Assembly (NCBI RefSeq): GCF_025397915.1
Contig: NZ_JALIDZ010000012.1
Span: forward strand, 119,902-183,901
Direction of reading: 5' to 3'
DNA: 64,000 nt
Source of the DNA: Microbaculum marinisediminis
Lineage (GTDB): Bacteria > Pseudomonadota > Alphaproteobacteria > Rhizobiales > Tepidamorphaceae
A program made the translations under genes and the position numbers. The notes under the pieces were generated by a model. The model did not search any database and was not told the origin of the DNA. It saw only the letters and a list, made by a program, of their open reading frames with translations. Numbering within the stretch: the stretch's first letter is position 1; the number at the start of each line of letters is the position of its first letter. This document shows, one piece after another, positions 38,193 through 47,786 of the stretch.

Positions 38193-38863
38193 GCGGCGAT
38201 TTCGGATGCCGCCCAACGCCGTTCCAGCCACGGCGGCAGGTCGTCGAAGCGCGTCAGTACGATCTCCGCACCCGCTTCGGGCAGCGTCTGCGGTGCATGA
38301 TAGCCCCAACTCACGCCGACGGCACCCGTGCCGGCAGAGCGGGCCATCATCATGTCGTAGGTCGTGTCGCCGATTACGACCGTGTGGGCGGCATCCGCCC
38401 CGGTCGCCGACAGCGCCTGCAGGACCATCGCCGGATGCGGCTTGGACGGTGCGTCGTCGGCGGTCTGGATCGTCACGAAACAGTCGAGCAGACCGTGCCC
38501 GCCAAGCACCGCGTCGACCCCGCGGCGGGATTTTCCCGTGACGATGCCGAGCAGCGTATCGTCACGGCTGGCCAGCGCCGTCACGACCTCGCGGGCGCCG
38601 GGATAGAGCGGCTCCAGCACACCGTCCTGGCGCCGGCTCTGAAACTGCTCGCGATAGGACACGGCGACCTCCGCCGCGCGATCGGCCTGGTCGCCGAGCA
38701 GCGTCGCGATCGCCTGCTCCAGCGACAGGCCGACGATTGCGAGCACCGCATCGCGCGAGGGCGCGGCAATTCCATGCATTGCGAATGCGGCATGCATGGT
38801 GGAAACGATGATGTTCTGGCTGTCGACGAGCGTGCCGTCACAGTCGAAGAGGATCAGGCGCAT
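38189..38863 (-). CDS. HAD-IA phosphatase (phosphoglycolate phosphatase-like)
   Basis: 224-aa HAD hydrolase. Motif I is FDCDGTLVDS (nucleophile D8), motif II is in LLGIVTGKSRRG, motif III lysine in SKPHPAMV and motif IV GDTTYDM. A small alpha-helical cap (about 20-85) marks subclass IA. The substrate may be phosphoglycolate or another small phosphate ester, which cannot be settled from sequence. The ATG at 38863 lies eight bases after the DMT transporter; the stop overlaps ATP12. Confidence 0.88.
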   Translation of the reverse strand: MRLILFDCDGTLVDSQNIIVSTMHAAFAMHGIAAPSRDAVLAIVGLSLEQAIATLLGDQADRAAEVAVSYREQFQSRRQDGVLEPLYPGAREVVTALASRDDTLLGIVTGKSRRGVDAVLGGHGLLDCFVTIQTADDAPSKPHPAMVLQALSATGADAAHTVVIGDTTYDMMMARSAGTGAVGVSWGYHAPQTLPEAGAEIVLTRFDDLPPWLERRWAASEIAA

Positions 38864-38871
38864 GTACGAAC

Positions 38872-39804
38872 TCAGGGATTCGCCGGTGTGGGTACCGGCC
38901 GGTTGACCAGATAGATGCCGGCCGCGACCAGCACGAGGGCGACGCCGAGTTTCCAGCTGATCGGCTCGCCAAGCAGCAATCCGCTCAATAGCACGCCGGC
39001 AACCGGTGTCAGAAAGGTGAAAGAGGTGAGCCGCGCCGCCGGATAGTTCCGGATGAGCCAGAACCAGACCAGGAACGTGGTCGAGACCACGATGACCACC
39101 TGAAAGGCGAGCGCGCCGACGACAAGCGGCGTGACATCCCGTATCAGGGCACCGAAGAGCGGCGCGAGCGGGGTCAGCACCACCGCGGCCACGACAAGCT
39201 GGTAGAGCAGCACCTTCTCCGGTTTGGCGAAACGCAGCTTCGTCGTCTTGATCACGATCGTCGTCGACGCCCAGAGGATCGCCGCCGCGATGCACATGAG
39301 ATCGCCGATCCAGGCATCCGGCGACGGCAGGCTGAGCCTGTCTGAAAACACGAACGCCACACCGGAGAACGCCAGCACCAGGCCAATGAAGCCCAGAGCG
39401 CTCATCCGCTCGCCTGGCACGAACAGGTGCGCGCCGAGCGCGACGAAGAACGGCATCGTGTAGGTGAACACCACGCTGCGCGATGCGCTCGTATAGTCGA
39501 GCGCGGTCTGGATGAAGGCGAACTCCGCACCGAACAGAAGCCCCGCGATGATGCCCGGTATCAGGGTCCCGTCGGCGCCGAACAGCGGAATCCGCCGGAA
39601 AAGGCACCAGCCGAATATGACGACGGCGGCCAGCGCGAACCGCAGGCCGGCCACGAAAACCGGCTGGAAGCCCTGGTTGACCACCTTCATCGAGACGTAG
39701 TTCAGGCCCCAGACCAGGCACAGGATCACGACCAGCGTCGTCGCCACCGCGTCGAGCCGGTCGTGTACCCGGTAGTCGTCGGCCGTGGTGGATTGCGCCG
39801 CCAT
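38872..39804 (-). CDS. DMT-family transporter (EamA domains)
   Basis: 310-aa inner-membrane drug/metabolite transporter with ten spans in two EamA repeats (about 20-150 and 165-305). Typical markers are CLVWGLNYVSMKVVNQGF at the start of repeat one, a glycine/proline-rich break, and LTPVAGVLLSGLLLGEPIS near the end of repeat two. The substrate is unknown. It follows the pseudouridine synthase gene by three bases and precedes the HAD gene by eight, within a probable five-gene unit. Confidence 0.9.
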   Translation of the reverse strand: MAAQSTTADDYRVHDRLDAVATTLVVILCLVWGLNYVSMKVVNQGFQPVFVAGLRFALAAVVIFGWCLFRRIPLFGADGTLIPGIIAGLLFGAEFAFIQTALDYTSASRSVVFTYTMPFFVALGAHLFVPGERMSALGFIGLVLAFSGVAFVFSDRLSLPSPDAWIGDLMCIAAAILWASTTIVIKTTKLRFAKPEKVLLYQLVVAAVVLTPLAPLFGALIRDVTPLVVGALAFQVVIVVSTTFLVWFWLIRNYPAARLTSFTFLTPVAGVLLSGLLLGEPISWKLGVALVLVAAGIYLVNRPVPTPANP

Positions 39805-39807
39805 CGT

Positions 39808-40794
39808 TCAGTCCTCGCCCCCGTCGCCCGTCACGCGATTGACCTGGAAGCCGAGGACGGCGAACGTTCTCGTCATGTGTTCAGGCAGGGGCGCCGTAAC
39901 GTCGACAGTCTTGCCGGTCGCGGGGTGCGGAAAGGCAATGCGGCGCGCATGCAGATGCAGGCGGTTTTCGATGGCGTCCGGCAATTCCCGGTCGTCGCCA
40001 TACTTGTCGTCCCCGATGATCGGATGGCCGAGCATGGCCATGTGCGCGCGCAACTGGTGCTGCCGGCCGGTCACCGGCTTCAGCGACATCCACGAGAACT
40101 TCTGCGCGGCATGGTCGACCACCGAGAAATGCGTGACGGCCTTCTGCGCCTCGTCGTGCTCGCCCGGGCGCGCCGCGCGCACGCGGTCGCCATCCGGCGT
40201 CGCCGCCTTGATAAGCGCCGCGTCGACCTTGCCCTGCGGCGGCTTGGGAAGGCCGCGCACCACCGCCCAGTAGATCTTGCGCACCGAGCGGGTCTGGAAC
40301 ATGCGGCCCATCTTGGCCGCTGCCTGCCGCTTCTTCGCGACGACCAGCACGCCCGAGGTGTCACGGTCGAGGCGATGCACCAGCCGCGGACGCGTATCGG
40401 CATCCTCGCCAAGGCCGGCGAGCAGTCCGTCGATATGCCGCGTCGTCTTGGTGCCGCCCTGCACCGCGATGCCGGACGGCTTGTTCAGGATCAGGAGGTC
40501 GTCGTCCTCGTAGAGCGTGATCGACTCGAGGAAATCCCGATCGGCCGCCGACAGGCCCGGTTTCGGACGCGGCCGACGCTCGTCGCCCGACGGCACCGGC
40601 GGGACACGTATTTCCTGGCCCTCGCTCAACCGATCGGCGGCCTTGGCGCGGGCGCCGTCGACGCGCACCTGACCGGTGCGCAGCAGCTTCTGCAGATAGC
40701 CCTGCGTGACCTGCGGGAAATGGTGCCGGAACCAGCGATCGAGGCGCATCCCGTCCTCGTCGCTGCCGACATGCAGACGCTGGACGCCACTCAC
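39808..40794 (-). CDS. rluC: RluC/RluD-type pseudouridine synthase
   Basis: 328-aa RNA pseudouridine synthase, probably modifying 23S rRNA. An N-terminal S4-like domain (about 10-70; MRLDRWFRHHFPQVT, GQVRVDG) precedes the catalytic domain with HRLDRDTSGVLVVAK, whose aspartate is catalytic, plus KPVTGRQHQLRAHM and GDDKYG. The GTG at 40794 overlaps the crcB stop as GTGA, indicating coupling. The choice between RluC and RluD rests on the S4 domain and gene order with crcB. Confidence 0.85.
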   Translation of the reverse strand: MSGVQRLHVGSDEDGMRLDRWFRHHFPQVTQGYLQKLLRTGQVRVDGARAKAADRLSEGQEIRVPPVPSGDERRPRPKPGLSAADRDFLESITLYEDDDLLILNKPSGIAVQGGTKTTRHIDGLLAGLGEDADTRPRLVHRLDRDTSGVLVVAKKRQAAAKMGRMFQTRSVRKIYWAVVRGLPKPPQGKVDAALIKAATPDGDRVRAARPGEHDEAQKAVTHFSVVDHAAQKFSWMSLKPVTGRQHQLRAHMAMLGHPIIGDDKYGDDRELPDAIENRLHLHARRIAFPHPATGKTVDVTAPLPEHMTRTFAVLGFQVNRVTGDGGED

Positions 40795-41189
40795 GGTTCG
40801 AGTCCCCGCATCACCCAGAGGCCGAAGAACACCGCCAGGATCGACAGCAGCACCGAGCCGGCGACGTAGCCGAACGCCGTCATCGTCGCGCCGCGCTGCC
40901 ACAGCACGGCGACATCCAGCGAGAAGGCGGAAAACGTCGTGAAGCCGCCGAGGATCCCCGTGGCCAGGAACAGGCGAATGCCCTGCCCGCCTCCCACCGG
41001 CATCCATTTCACCAGCCCGCCGATCAGGAGCCCCATCGCGAAGGACCCGACGATATTGACGATCAGCGTGCCCCACGGAAACGACGGCCCGAGCAGCTTC
41101 AGCGCCATCTGGTTCACCAGATGGCGGCCGCCAGCGCCGATCGCGCCGCCGCCGGCGACGATCAGCAGATGTGCAAGATGAACCGGCAT
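40791..41189 (-). CDS. crcB: Fluoride-specific channel CrcB (Fluc)
   Basis: 132-aa inner-membrane fluoride exporter, dual-topology dimer with four spans per chain. Family motifs GGAIGAGGRHLVN, NIVGSFAMG and TGILGGFTTFSAFSLD are intact; the polar TTFSAF track lines the ion path. The ATG at 41189 has GAGGG upstream. I looked for a fluoride riboswitch in the 240-base leader and do not see its conserved core. Confidence 0.94.
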   Translation of the reverse strand: MPVHLAHLLIVAGGGAIGAGGRHLVNQMALKLLGPSFPWGTLIVNIVGSFAMGLLIGGLVKWMPVGGGQGIRLFLATGILGGFTTFSAFSLDVAVLWQRGATMTAFGYVAGSVLLSILAVFFGLWVMRGLEP

Positions 41190-41432
41190 GAAAACCCTCG
41201 GACTATCACGCTTGCGCGCTCGTCTTGGATTGGCCCGTTCCGCCGGCAAGGTCAAGGAATTCACGGGACAACCATTCATAAATTCCCAGGGGCTATGTTT
41301 ACCCTCCGATCAGCCGTTGCTCGCGGACGCACAGTCACACCGGTAGTTTCCCCTTGGGGGTGACAGCCGATTGGGCCGTGCGAACGCAGCGCGTCGGGTC
41401 GTCGATGAAACCGGTCGAGAAAGGCTGCTTCC

Positions 41433-42641
41433 ATGAACTACGCGCCCACGCGGGATTTTTCGAGCGGTACGACCGCTTTTGCCCGAGTTCAGGTCGCGAC
41501 GACCCGGGATATCGAGTCGCTCGAGGCCGCCTGGCGCCAGTTCGAGACCACCGCCGTCTGCCACGTCTTCCAGACCTACGAGGTCCTGTCCGCCTGGTGC
41601 CGGCACGTCGCGCCCAAAGAGAATATCGAGCCGGTCTTCGTGACCGGAACGGGCGAAGACGGCCGCCTCCTGTATCTGCTGCCGCTCGGCACACGGCGAA
41701 AGCTCGCCAGCCGCACCGTCGAGTGGCTGGGCGGCGACCAGGCGGACTATCATGGCGGCCTGTTCGACGAGGCCTATCTGCGCCACCTCGCCGGGGACAG
41801 ATCGGCCTTCGACGCCTTCATGACCGGCTTCGTCGAGGCGATCGGCGGCGCCGATGTCCTGCATTTCGCCAAGATGCCCACCGACCTGCGCGGCACGGCG
41901 AATCCGTTCCTGCAGCTTCGCACCTACCCCAACGCCAACGGCGCCCATGCGACGCGGCTGGAACCGGACTGGAACACCTACTACGAATCGAAGCGCGGAA
42001 AGGGATGGCGCCGGACCGACCGATCCAAGGAACGCCAGCTTTCCGAACACGGTGAGCTATCGTTCGTCATCGCCGAGGACCGCGCGACCGCCGACGCGAT
42101 CCTCGACGCGATATTCGCGCAGAAGCGCGAAGGGCTCGCGCGCATCGGCGTCGACGACATGTTCGCGCCGCCCGGCGTGGCCGATTTCTATCGCCAGCTC
42201 GCGCACGGCAGCGTGGATCCCGATAGCGTCGTCCAGCTCTCCGCGCTCTATTGCGGCGACCGCATCGCGGCGGCGAATTTCGGCCTCGTCTTCGCCGACA
42301 CCTACTATTACGTCCTGCACAGCTACGATCTCGACACCTTCGCCAGGTACTCGCCGGGCCGACAGCTCATGTACCGGCTGATGCAGTGGAGCTTCGACAA
42401 GGAGCTCGCGCTGTTCGACTTCACGATCGGTGACGAGGGCTACAAGGACAACTGGTGCGAAGTACCGATCGAACTCGTCGATTCGGCCGTCGCGTTGACC
42501 AGTGCCGGCGCGGCCACGTCCGGCGCCTTCCGGCTGTGGCAGCGCACCAAGCGCGGCATCAAGCAGAACGACAGGCTGTGGTCCGCCGTCGTCGAAACCC
42601 GAAAGGCGCTGCTGAACCTGCGCCGCGGCGACAGCGCCTAG
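41433..42641 (+). CDS. GNAT-fold acetyltransferase of the BcsL/CelD type
   Basis: 402-aa protein of the BcsL/CelD/FemAB-like GNAT superfamily, found in polysaccharide clusters. The N-terminal half has AWRQFETTAVCHVFQTYEVLSAW; the C-terminal core has the family stretch AANFGLVFADTYYYVLHSYD, ARYSPGRQLMYRLMQW and FDFTIGDEGYKDNWC. It probably transfers acetyl or aminoacyl groups to sugar or peptide polymers, but no polysaccharide genes flank it, so the role is open. The ATG at 41433 is the only good start. Confidence 0.82.
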   Translation: MNYAPTRDFSSGTTAFARVQVATTRDIESLEAAWRQFETTAVCHVFQTYEVLSAWCRHVAPKENIEPVFVTGTGEDGRLLYLLPLGTRRKLASRTVEWLGGDQADYHGGLFDEAYLRHLAGDRSAFDAFMTGFVEAIGGADVLHFAKMPTDLRGTANPFLQLRTYPNANGAHATRLEPDWNTYYESKRGKGWRRTDRSKERQLSEHGELSFVIAEDRATADAILDAIFAQKREGLARIGVDDMFAPPGVADFYRQLAHGSVDPDSVVQLSALYCGDRIAAANFGLVFADTYYYVLHSYDLDTFARYSPGRQLMYRLMQWSFDKELALFDFTIGDEGYKDNWCEVPIELVDSAVALTSAGAATSGAFRLWQRTKRGIKQNDRLWSAVVETRKALLNLRRGDSA

Positions 42642-42655
42642 CGCCTGTTTCGGCA

Positions 42656-43192
42656 CTAGCCGCCGATACCTACGAGAAACTCCTCGATCGTTTTTTCGAG
42701 TCCGGGCCAGTCGGTCAGCTCGTAGTCGCGGCTGGTGTCGGTCGGCTGTCCGTGCCGCAGGGCGATGTATTTCATCGCCCACCGCTTGAAGAAATCATAT
42801 TCCGTGTACTTGAACGCACCGGCGACATGCTCGACACGCGCCGGTGCCCATCCGGTCGCGCGCAGAAACCGGTCCGTGCAGCGCGCGACATCGCTCAGGT
42901 CGCTTTCATCACCGGCCGCCGCCAGCGAGATCGACAGAAACAGCGTCGGCAGCGCGGCCAGCCGGTCGCGATTCGCCTTGATGACGTGCTGAACGGCCGA
43001 CTGGTAATGCCCGACATGGACCGAGGCGGCGACGATCACCGCGTCGACCGGCGGGATCTCGAAGTCGGATGCCACATCAGCCGCATCGACGACAACTGCC
43101 ATGTGCCCGGCGTCTTCGACGCGGTCCGCGACGAAATGGGCGATCTTGCGTGTCTGGCCTTCAGTCGTTCCGTAGAAAATGAGGACTCGCAT
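42656..43192 (-). CDS. Flavodoxin-fold protein, HemG-like
   Basis: 178-aa flavodoxin of the HemG branch (menaquinone-dependent protoporphyrinogen IX oxidase of enterobacteria). FMN loop IFYGTTEGQTRKIA is clear; ASVHVGHYQ, the FKRWAMKYIALRHG insert and TDTSRDYELTDW are HemG features. True HemG links haem synthesis to the quinone pool; whether this homologue is functional as such is uncertain. The ATG at 43192 lacks a clear ribosome binding site. It converges on the GNAT gene at 41.4-42.6 kb. Confidence 0.8.
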   Translation of the reverse strand: MRVLIFYGTTEGQTRKIAHFVADRVEDAGHMAVVVDAADVASDFEIPPVDAVIVAASVHVGHYQSAVQHVIKANRDRLAALPTLFLSISLAAAGDESDLSDVARCTDRFLRATGWAPARVEHVAGAFKYTEYDFFKRWAMKYIALRHGQPTDTSRDYELTDWPGLEKTIEEFLVGIGG

Positions 43193-43325
43193 GCGTGTGG
43201 CCCGGGTCTTCGAGGAATGGACGTCCGGGCAAGTAAACACCGGAATTCGACGGTTTTGCGAGCGGCCCGCGCGCACTCAACCTTCAGGTTCGCGGCCCCG
43301 CGAGCCAAGGCGAAGGCGACGGGCG

Positions 43326-44645
43326 CTATTCCTCGTCGCCCGCCTCCCGCGTGCGCCGGCGTTTCGCCCAGTAGTCGAGACGCTTGCGGATTTCCCGCTC
43401 GAAGCCGCGCTCGGGCGGATCGTAGAACGCCTGACGTTCCATTTCCTCCGGGAAATAGTCCTGCCCCGAGAACGCATCGGCCGAGTCGTGGTCGTATTCG
43501 TACCCGTCCCCGTAACCTTCCGACCTCATCAGCTTGGTCGGCGCGTTGAGGATATGCTTGGGCGGTGTCAGTGACCCATATTCCCGCGCGGCGCGACGGG
43601 CAGCGCCGAACGCCTTGTACGCGGCATTCGATTTCGGCGCGGTCGCCATGTAGATCACGGCCTGCGCGATCGCCAGTTCGCCTTCCGGACTGCCGAGAAA
43701 GTCGTAGGCGTCCTTTGCGGCATTGGCCTGCACGAGCGCCTGCGGATCGGCAAGCCCGATATCCTCGACGCTCATCCGGACCACGCGTCGCGCGATAAAG
43801 AGGGGGTCCTCACCGGCGGCGAACATGCGCGCGAGATAATACAGCGCCGCGTCCGGGTCGGACCCGCGTACCGACTTGTGCAGGGCGGAAATGAGATTGT
43901 AGTGGCCGTCCTGGCCCTTGTCGTAGATCGGCGCGCGGCGCTGCACGACCTCCGTCAGGCCGGCGATATCGAACATGTCGTCCTGCGATGACGCCCGGTA
44001 GAGGTCTTCGGCCAGCGTCAGCGACGCCCGTCCGTCGCCGTCGGCCATGCCGATCAGCGCCTCGCGCGCTTCAGGCGTCACTGGCAGCCGTCTGCCCTCG
44101 ATTTCCTCGGCCCGCGCCAGCAGCTCTCCGATCCCGGCGGCGTCGAGCCGACGGAACACCAGAACCTGGGCGCGCGACAGAAGCGCGGCGTTGAGCTCGA
44201 AGGACGGGTTTTCGGTCGTCGCCCCGATCAGCACCACCGTGCCGTCCTCCATCACCGGCAGGAAGCTGTCCTGCTGGGCCCGGTTGAACCGATGGATCTC
44301 GTCGACGAAGAGCAACGTGCCCTGCCCCATCGTCCGGCGCTGGCGCGCCGCCTCGAACACCTTCTTGAGGTCCTGGACACCGGAGAAGATCGCCGAAAGC
44401 TGTTCGAAGGCCAGATTTGTCTCGCCCGCCAGCAGCCGTGCAACGGTCGTCTTGCCCGTGCCCGGCGGTCCCCAGAGAATCAGCGAGCCGAGGCCGCCAG
44501 ACCTCAGCATCCGGGTCAGCGCCCCCTCGGATCCGACCAGATGATCCTGGCCGACGACATCCGACAAGGTCTTCGGGCGCAGGCGATCAGCGAGCGGACG
44601 AGGCAGGTCGCGCTCCATGCCGGCGGCTTCGAACAGAGTACTCAT
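43326..44645 (-). CDS. rarA: Replication-associated recombination protein RarA
   Basis: 439-aa AAA+ ATPase related to clamp-loader subunits (MgsA/WRNIP1 family) that acts at stalled forks. Walker A GPPGTGKT at 59-66, Walker B LLFVDEIH at 112-118, sensor 1 GATTENPSFELN, arginine-finger region LLSRAQV and the C-terminal tetramer domain with YYLARMFAAGEDP. The start at 44645 (MSTLFEAAGM) is standard. Following genes on the strand are distant, so it is probably monocistronic. Confidence 0.95.
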   Translation of the reverse strand: MSTLFEAAGMERDLPRPLADRLRPKTLSDVVGQDHLVGSEGALTRMLRSGGLGSLILWGPPGTGKTTVARLLAGETNLAFEQLSAIFSGVQDLKKVFEAARQRRTMGQGTLLFVDEIHRFNRAQQDSFLPVMEDGTVVLIGATTENPSFELNAALLSRAQVLVFRRLDAAGIGELLARAEEIEGRRLPVTPEAREALIGMADGDGRASLTLAEDLYRASSQDDMFDIAGLTEVVQRRAPIYDKGQDGHYNLISALHKSVRGSDPDAALYYLARMFAAGEDPLFIARRVVRMSVEDIGLADPQALVQANAAKDAYDFLGSPEGELAIAQAVIYMATAPKSNAAYKAFGAARRAAREYGSLTPPKHILNAPTKLMRSEGYGDGYEYDHDSADAFSGQDYFPEEMERQAFYDPPERGFEREIRKRLDYWAKRRRTREAGDEE

Positions 44646-44957
44646 CGCAATCCCGGGCTGCTCATGAAATCTCGGAAAACCAAGGGCTTACCTATCATGC
44701 CGTTCTAAATGTGGCACGCATTCGATCCAGGCAAGCCGACTGCGAGCCTCGCTCCTGCGAAGCCACCGTTGCCCGACGTGTGACCCGCGACACACGCAGT
44801 TGGGCTTTTTTGGTGCGATCTTCAATTCGCGCTTGCGCGATAATGAATCCATTATTTACATTCATTTTCGTGAATACGAATACGGTCGTGGCCGGTCCGT
44901 GTTCGTCCCGGCTCCCGCACCAATCACCAAAAAATCCGGCCGGTATGGGGGAATCAC
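44646..44957. other. Divergent AT-rich spacer between rarA and the FadL-type porin
   Basis: A 312-base spacer without a gene. Its right half (about 44810-44900) is much more AT-rich than surroundings and probably holds the porin promoter; a loose pair TTGCGC and TTACAT with 17 bases between can be seen on the plus strand. An ATTCA-N6-TGAAT inverted repeat also lies in this part and might be an operator. None of these is strong. Confidence 0.3.
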
Positions 44958-46238
44958 GTGACGTCCATTTCAAGGCTCATTCGGATAGCGCCAGTCTTCG
45001 CGATGGCATCGGCAGTTGCGGTTATTCCCCAGGCGGAAGCAACCGAAGGCCAATTCGCGCTCGGCTACGGCGTCGCCCAACGCAGCACCGGCGGGGCCGG
45101 TGTCGCACAGGCCACGGACGCGATGTCGGCGGCGATCAACCCGGCCACGGCGGCAGACATCGGACGTGAATTCCAGGTCGGGATCGAGTTCTTCGCGCCG
45201 TTCCGCGGTTACGAGGCGAGCGGAACCATACTCGTCGCCCCCGGCGACGTCCGCAGCGACCGGAACCTCTTCTTCATCCCCAACCTGGCCTACAACCACC
45301 CGATCGACGAGAACTCGGCGATCAACTTTTCCATCTATGGCAATGGCGGCCAGAACACCGATTATGGCGACGTCCTGAACCTTGCGCCCGGCTGCGGCGG
45401 CTTTTCTCCGGGCGTCTTCTGCGGCGGCAAGGCCGGGGTCGACTTGATGCAGGTCTTCATCTCGGCGACCTACGCCTACGACTTCGGCAATGTGGCTATC
45501 GGCATCGCGCCGACACTCGCCGTCCAGTCCTTCGAGGCCACGGGTCTCGGGGTCTTTGCCCCCTTCTCGTCCAATCCTCTCGCCCTCACCAACAACGGCC
45601 ATGAAATGTCGTTGGGCGGCGGCCTGCGTGCCGGCGTTCTCGTCGATGTGACCGAAAATGTCCGCATTGGCCTGTCCGGCCAGACCAAGATGTGGATGCA
45701 GAAATTCGACAGCTACGCGGGCCTGTTCGCCAATCAGGGCGAATTCGACATCCCGCCGTCAGTTTCCGCGGGGATCGCCGTCGATGTCGTCGACGACCTG
45801 ACGCTGATGTTCGACTATCAGCGCATCTTCTACACGGACGTCGACGCGATCGGGAATCCGTTCTTTCCCGCCCCCCTCGGTTCCAGCGACGGACCGGGCT
45901 TCGGCTGGGATGACGTCGACGTCTTCAAGGTGGGCGTCGAATGGCGCCAGAACGAGCGTTTCACCTGGCGCGGCGGCTACGCCTTCGCCACCAATCCGAT
46001 CGGCTCCGACGACGTCACGCTGAACGTAATCGCGCCGGGCCTCGTCGAGCACCACCTGACCGGCGGCGGCAACATCAGGATCACCGAGCGCGATTCGATC
46101 GACTTCGGCCTTCTCTACGCCTTCTCGAACTCGGTCACCGGCCCTGAAGTCACCCCGTTCGGCGTGACCCCGGGCTCGTCGATCGAGATCGAGATGCACC
46201 AGTTCAGTGCCTCGGTCGGCTGGAAGCGGACGTTCTGA
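44958..46238 (+). CDS. OmpP1/FadL-family outer-membrane porin
   Basis: 426-aa precursor of a long-chain fatty acid / hydrophobic compound porin. The GTG at 44958 follows GGGGGAA and starts a signal peptide (VTSISRLIRIAPVFAMASAV, cut near AEA). The mature N-terminus QFALGYGVAQRSTGGAGVA with DAMSAAINPAT is the FadL hatch motif, and the rest alternates beta strands ending in the C-terminal aromatic GWKRTF, typical for outer-membrane barrels. The presence of acyl-CoA enzymes in the window fits fatty-acid uptake, but the substrate is not shown. Confidence 0.9.
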   Translation: MTSISRLIRIAPVFAMASAVAVIPQAEATEGQFALGYGVAQRSTGGAGVAQATDAMSAAINPATAADIGREFQVGIEFFAPFRGYEASGTILVAPGDVRSDRNLFFIPNLAYNHPIDENSAINFSIYGNGGQNTDYGDVLNLAPGCGGFSPGVFCGGKAGVDLMQVFISATYAYDFGNVAIGIAPTLAVQSFEATGLGVFAPFSSNPLALTNNGHEMSLGGGLRAGVLVDVTENVRIGLSGQTKMWMQKFDSYAGLFANQGEFDIPPSVSAGIAVDVVDDLTLMFDYQRIFYTDVDAIGNPFFPAPLGSSDGPGFGWDDVDVFKVGVEWRQNERFTWRGGYAFATNPIGSDDVTLNVIAPGLVEHHLTGGGNIRITERDSIDFGLLYAFSNSVTGPEVTPFGVTPGSSIEIEMHQFSASVGWKRTF

Positions 46239-46292
46239 TATCCGGGCGCAGGCCGGCCCCGCCCGCCAGGCCCGCCGGCCCGCCGCGCTCCC

Positions 46293-47693
46293 CTATCCGC
46301 CGAATACCGAGGTGACCATGCGTCCGTCGCGCACGATCGTGACCTTCCAGGCGCGACGGCGCTCCTTGACATAACCGTCGAGCTGTTCGCTGGTTTCGAT
46401 GGTTTCGCCGTTGATCTCGTGGATCGTGTCGCCGACCCGGAAACCGACCCGCTGGGCCGGCGACCCGCGCTGGATCGACACCACGACGACGCCGGTCGCC
46501 TCGCTGTCGAGCGACAATTCGTCCGCAACCGCCGGAGACAGGTTGGCGACGCGGATCCCGGTCAGCGGCGACGGCCCGTCGAGATCGCGTGCGTCGCGCG
46601 CCGGCTCCTCGGGCGGCGCGATCAGCGCCACCTTGATCGTCCGCGTCTCGCCACGACTGATCACATCAAGGGTCGTCTCCGTATCGACGCCACGCGTCGC
46701 GATGCGGTAGCGGAACGCATTCGGGTCGAGAACCTCGTTGCCCTGGACGGCGACGATCACGTCGCCGGTTTTCAGCCCGGCTTCCGCCGCGGGGCCTTCC
46801 GGATGCAGGTTGGCGACCAGAACCCCGACGGGGCGGTCCATGCCGAGGCTGTCGGCGATATCCGGCGTCACCTCCTGCACGCTGGCGCCGAACCACGGCC
46901 GCTTAAGACCGCCGCCGCTCTGCGCGCCGGCAACGACGAGCCGCACCATATTGGCCGGGATGGCGAATCCGATGCCGTGCGATCCGCCGGAGCGCGAATA
47001 GATGGCCGTGTTGATGCCGACCACCCGGCCCTGCATGTCGAGCAGCGCGCCGCCCGAATTGCCGGGATTGATGGGAGCATCGGTCTGGATGAAGAAGCCG
47101 TAGTCGGACACGCCGACCTGGGTGCGCGCCAGCGCCGAGACGATGCCGCTCGTCACGGTCTGGCCGACGCCGAACGGATCGCCGATCGCCAGCACGATAT
47201 CGCCGACCTCCAGCGCATCGGAATCGGCGAACGCGAGCGCGGGAAACGGCTTGTCGCCCTCGATCTTCAGAACCGCCAGATCGGTCCGCTCGTCCTTGAG
47301 CACGACCTCCGCCTCGAATTCCCTGCGGTCCGACAGCGCCACCTTGACCTCGTCGGCGCCGTCGATCACGTGCGCGTTCGTCACCACGAAACCGGACGGA
47401 TCGACGATCACGCCGGAGCCGAGCGATTTCTGGACCCGCTCGCGCTGACCGAACGCGTCAGGCCCGCCGAAGAACCGCCGGAAGAACGGATCGTTGAAGA
47501 AGGGCGGCATGTTCGATTGACGAACCACGCGGCTCGAATAGACGTTGACCACCGCCGGCGCCGCCTGCTTGACGATCGGCGCATAGGAATAGGTGATGGC
47601 CGCCTCGCTATCGGGAACCACCTTCGTCTGGGCGGAGGCCGGGAGGGCACCGAAAAGCGCGGCGACGGCAGCAACAAAGAGGGTTCGGATCAT
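46293..47693 (-). CDS. Deg/HtrA-family periplasmic serine protease
   Basis: 466-aa DegP/DegQ-type protease for envelope protein quality control. Signal peptide MIRTLFVAAVAALFGALPASA; trypsin-like domain with triad H108 (NAHVID), D138 (RTDLAVLK) and S213 (GNSGGALLD); two PDZ domains (about 270-370 and 385-460). The long LA-loop (PFFRRFFGGPDAFGQRE) fits DegP/DegQ. I take the ATG at 47693; another in-frame ATG five codons upstream (47708) gives an unusual NEHP extension. It follows recQ on the same strand after about 90 bases. Confidence 0.92.
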   Translation of the reverse strand: MIRTLFVAAVAALFGALPASAQTKVVPDSEAAITYSYAPIVKQAAPAVVNVYSSRVVRQSNMPPFFNDPFFRRFFGGPDAFGQRERVQKSLGSGVIVDPSGFVVTNAHVIDGADEVKVALSDRREFEAEVVLKDERTDLAVLKIEGDKPFPALAFADSDALEVGDIVLAIGDPFGVGQTVTSGIVSALARTQVGVSDYGFFIQTDAPINPGNSGGALLDMQGRVVGINTAIYSRSGGSHGIGFAIPANMVRLVVAGAQSGGGLKRPWFGASVQEVTPDIADSLGMDRPVGVLVANLHPEGPAAEAGLKTGDVIVAVQGNEVLDPNAFRYRIATRGVDTETTLDVISRGETRTIKVALIAPPEEPARDARDLDGPSPLTGIRVANLSPAVADELSLDSEATGVVVVSIQRGSPAQRVGFRVGDTIHEINGETIETSEQLDGYVKERRRAWKVTIVRDGRMVTSVFGG

Positions 47694-47786
47694 CGGGTGC
47701 TCGTTCATGAAGCCAATATAGGTGGCGGTTAGGCGAAAAGAACGGCGGCAGCATGACCGGTTGGCACATCCGGTCAACCGCCATGA

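Noticed and set aside
41190..41432. Fluoride riboswitch upstream of crcB
   Set aside because: I looked on the minus strand for the conserved crcB-motif core and did not find it.
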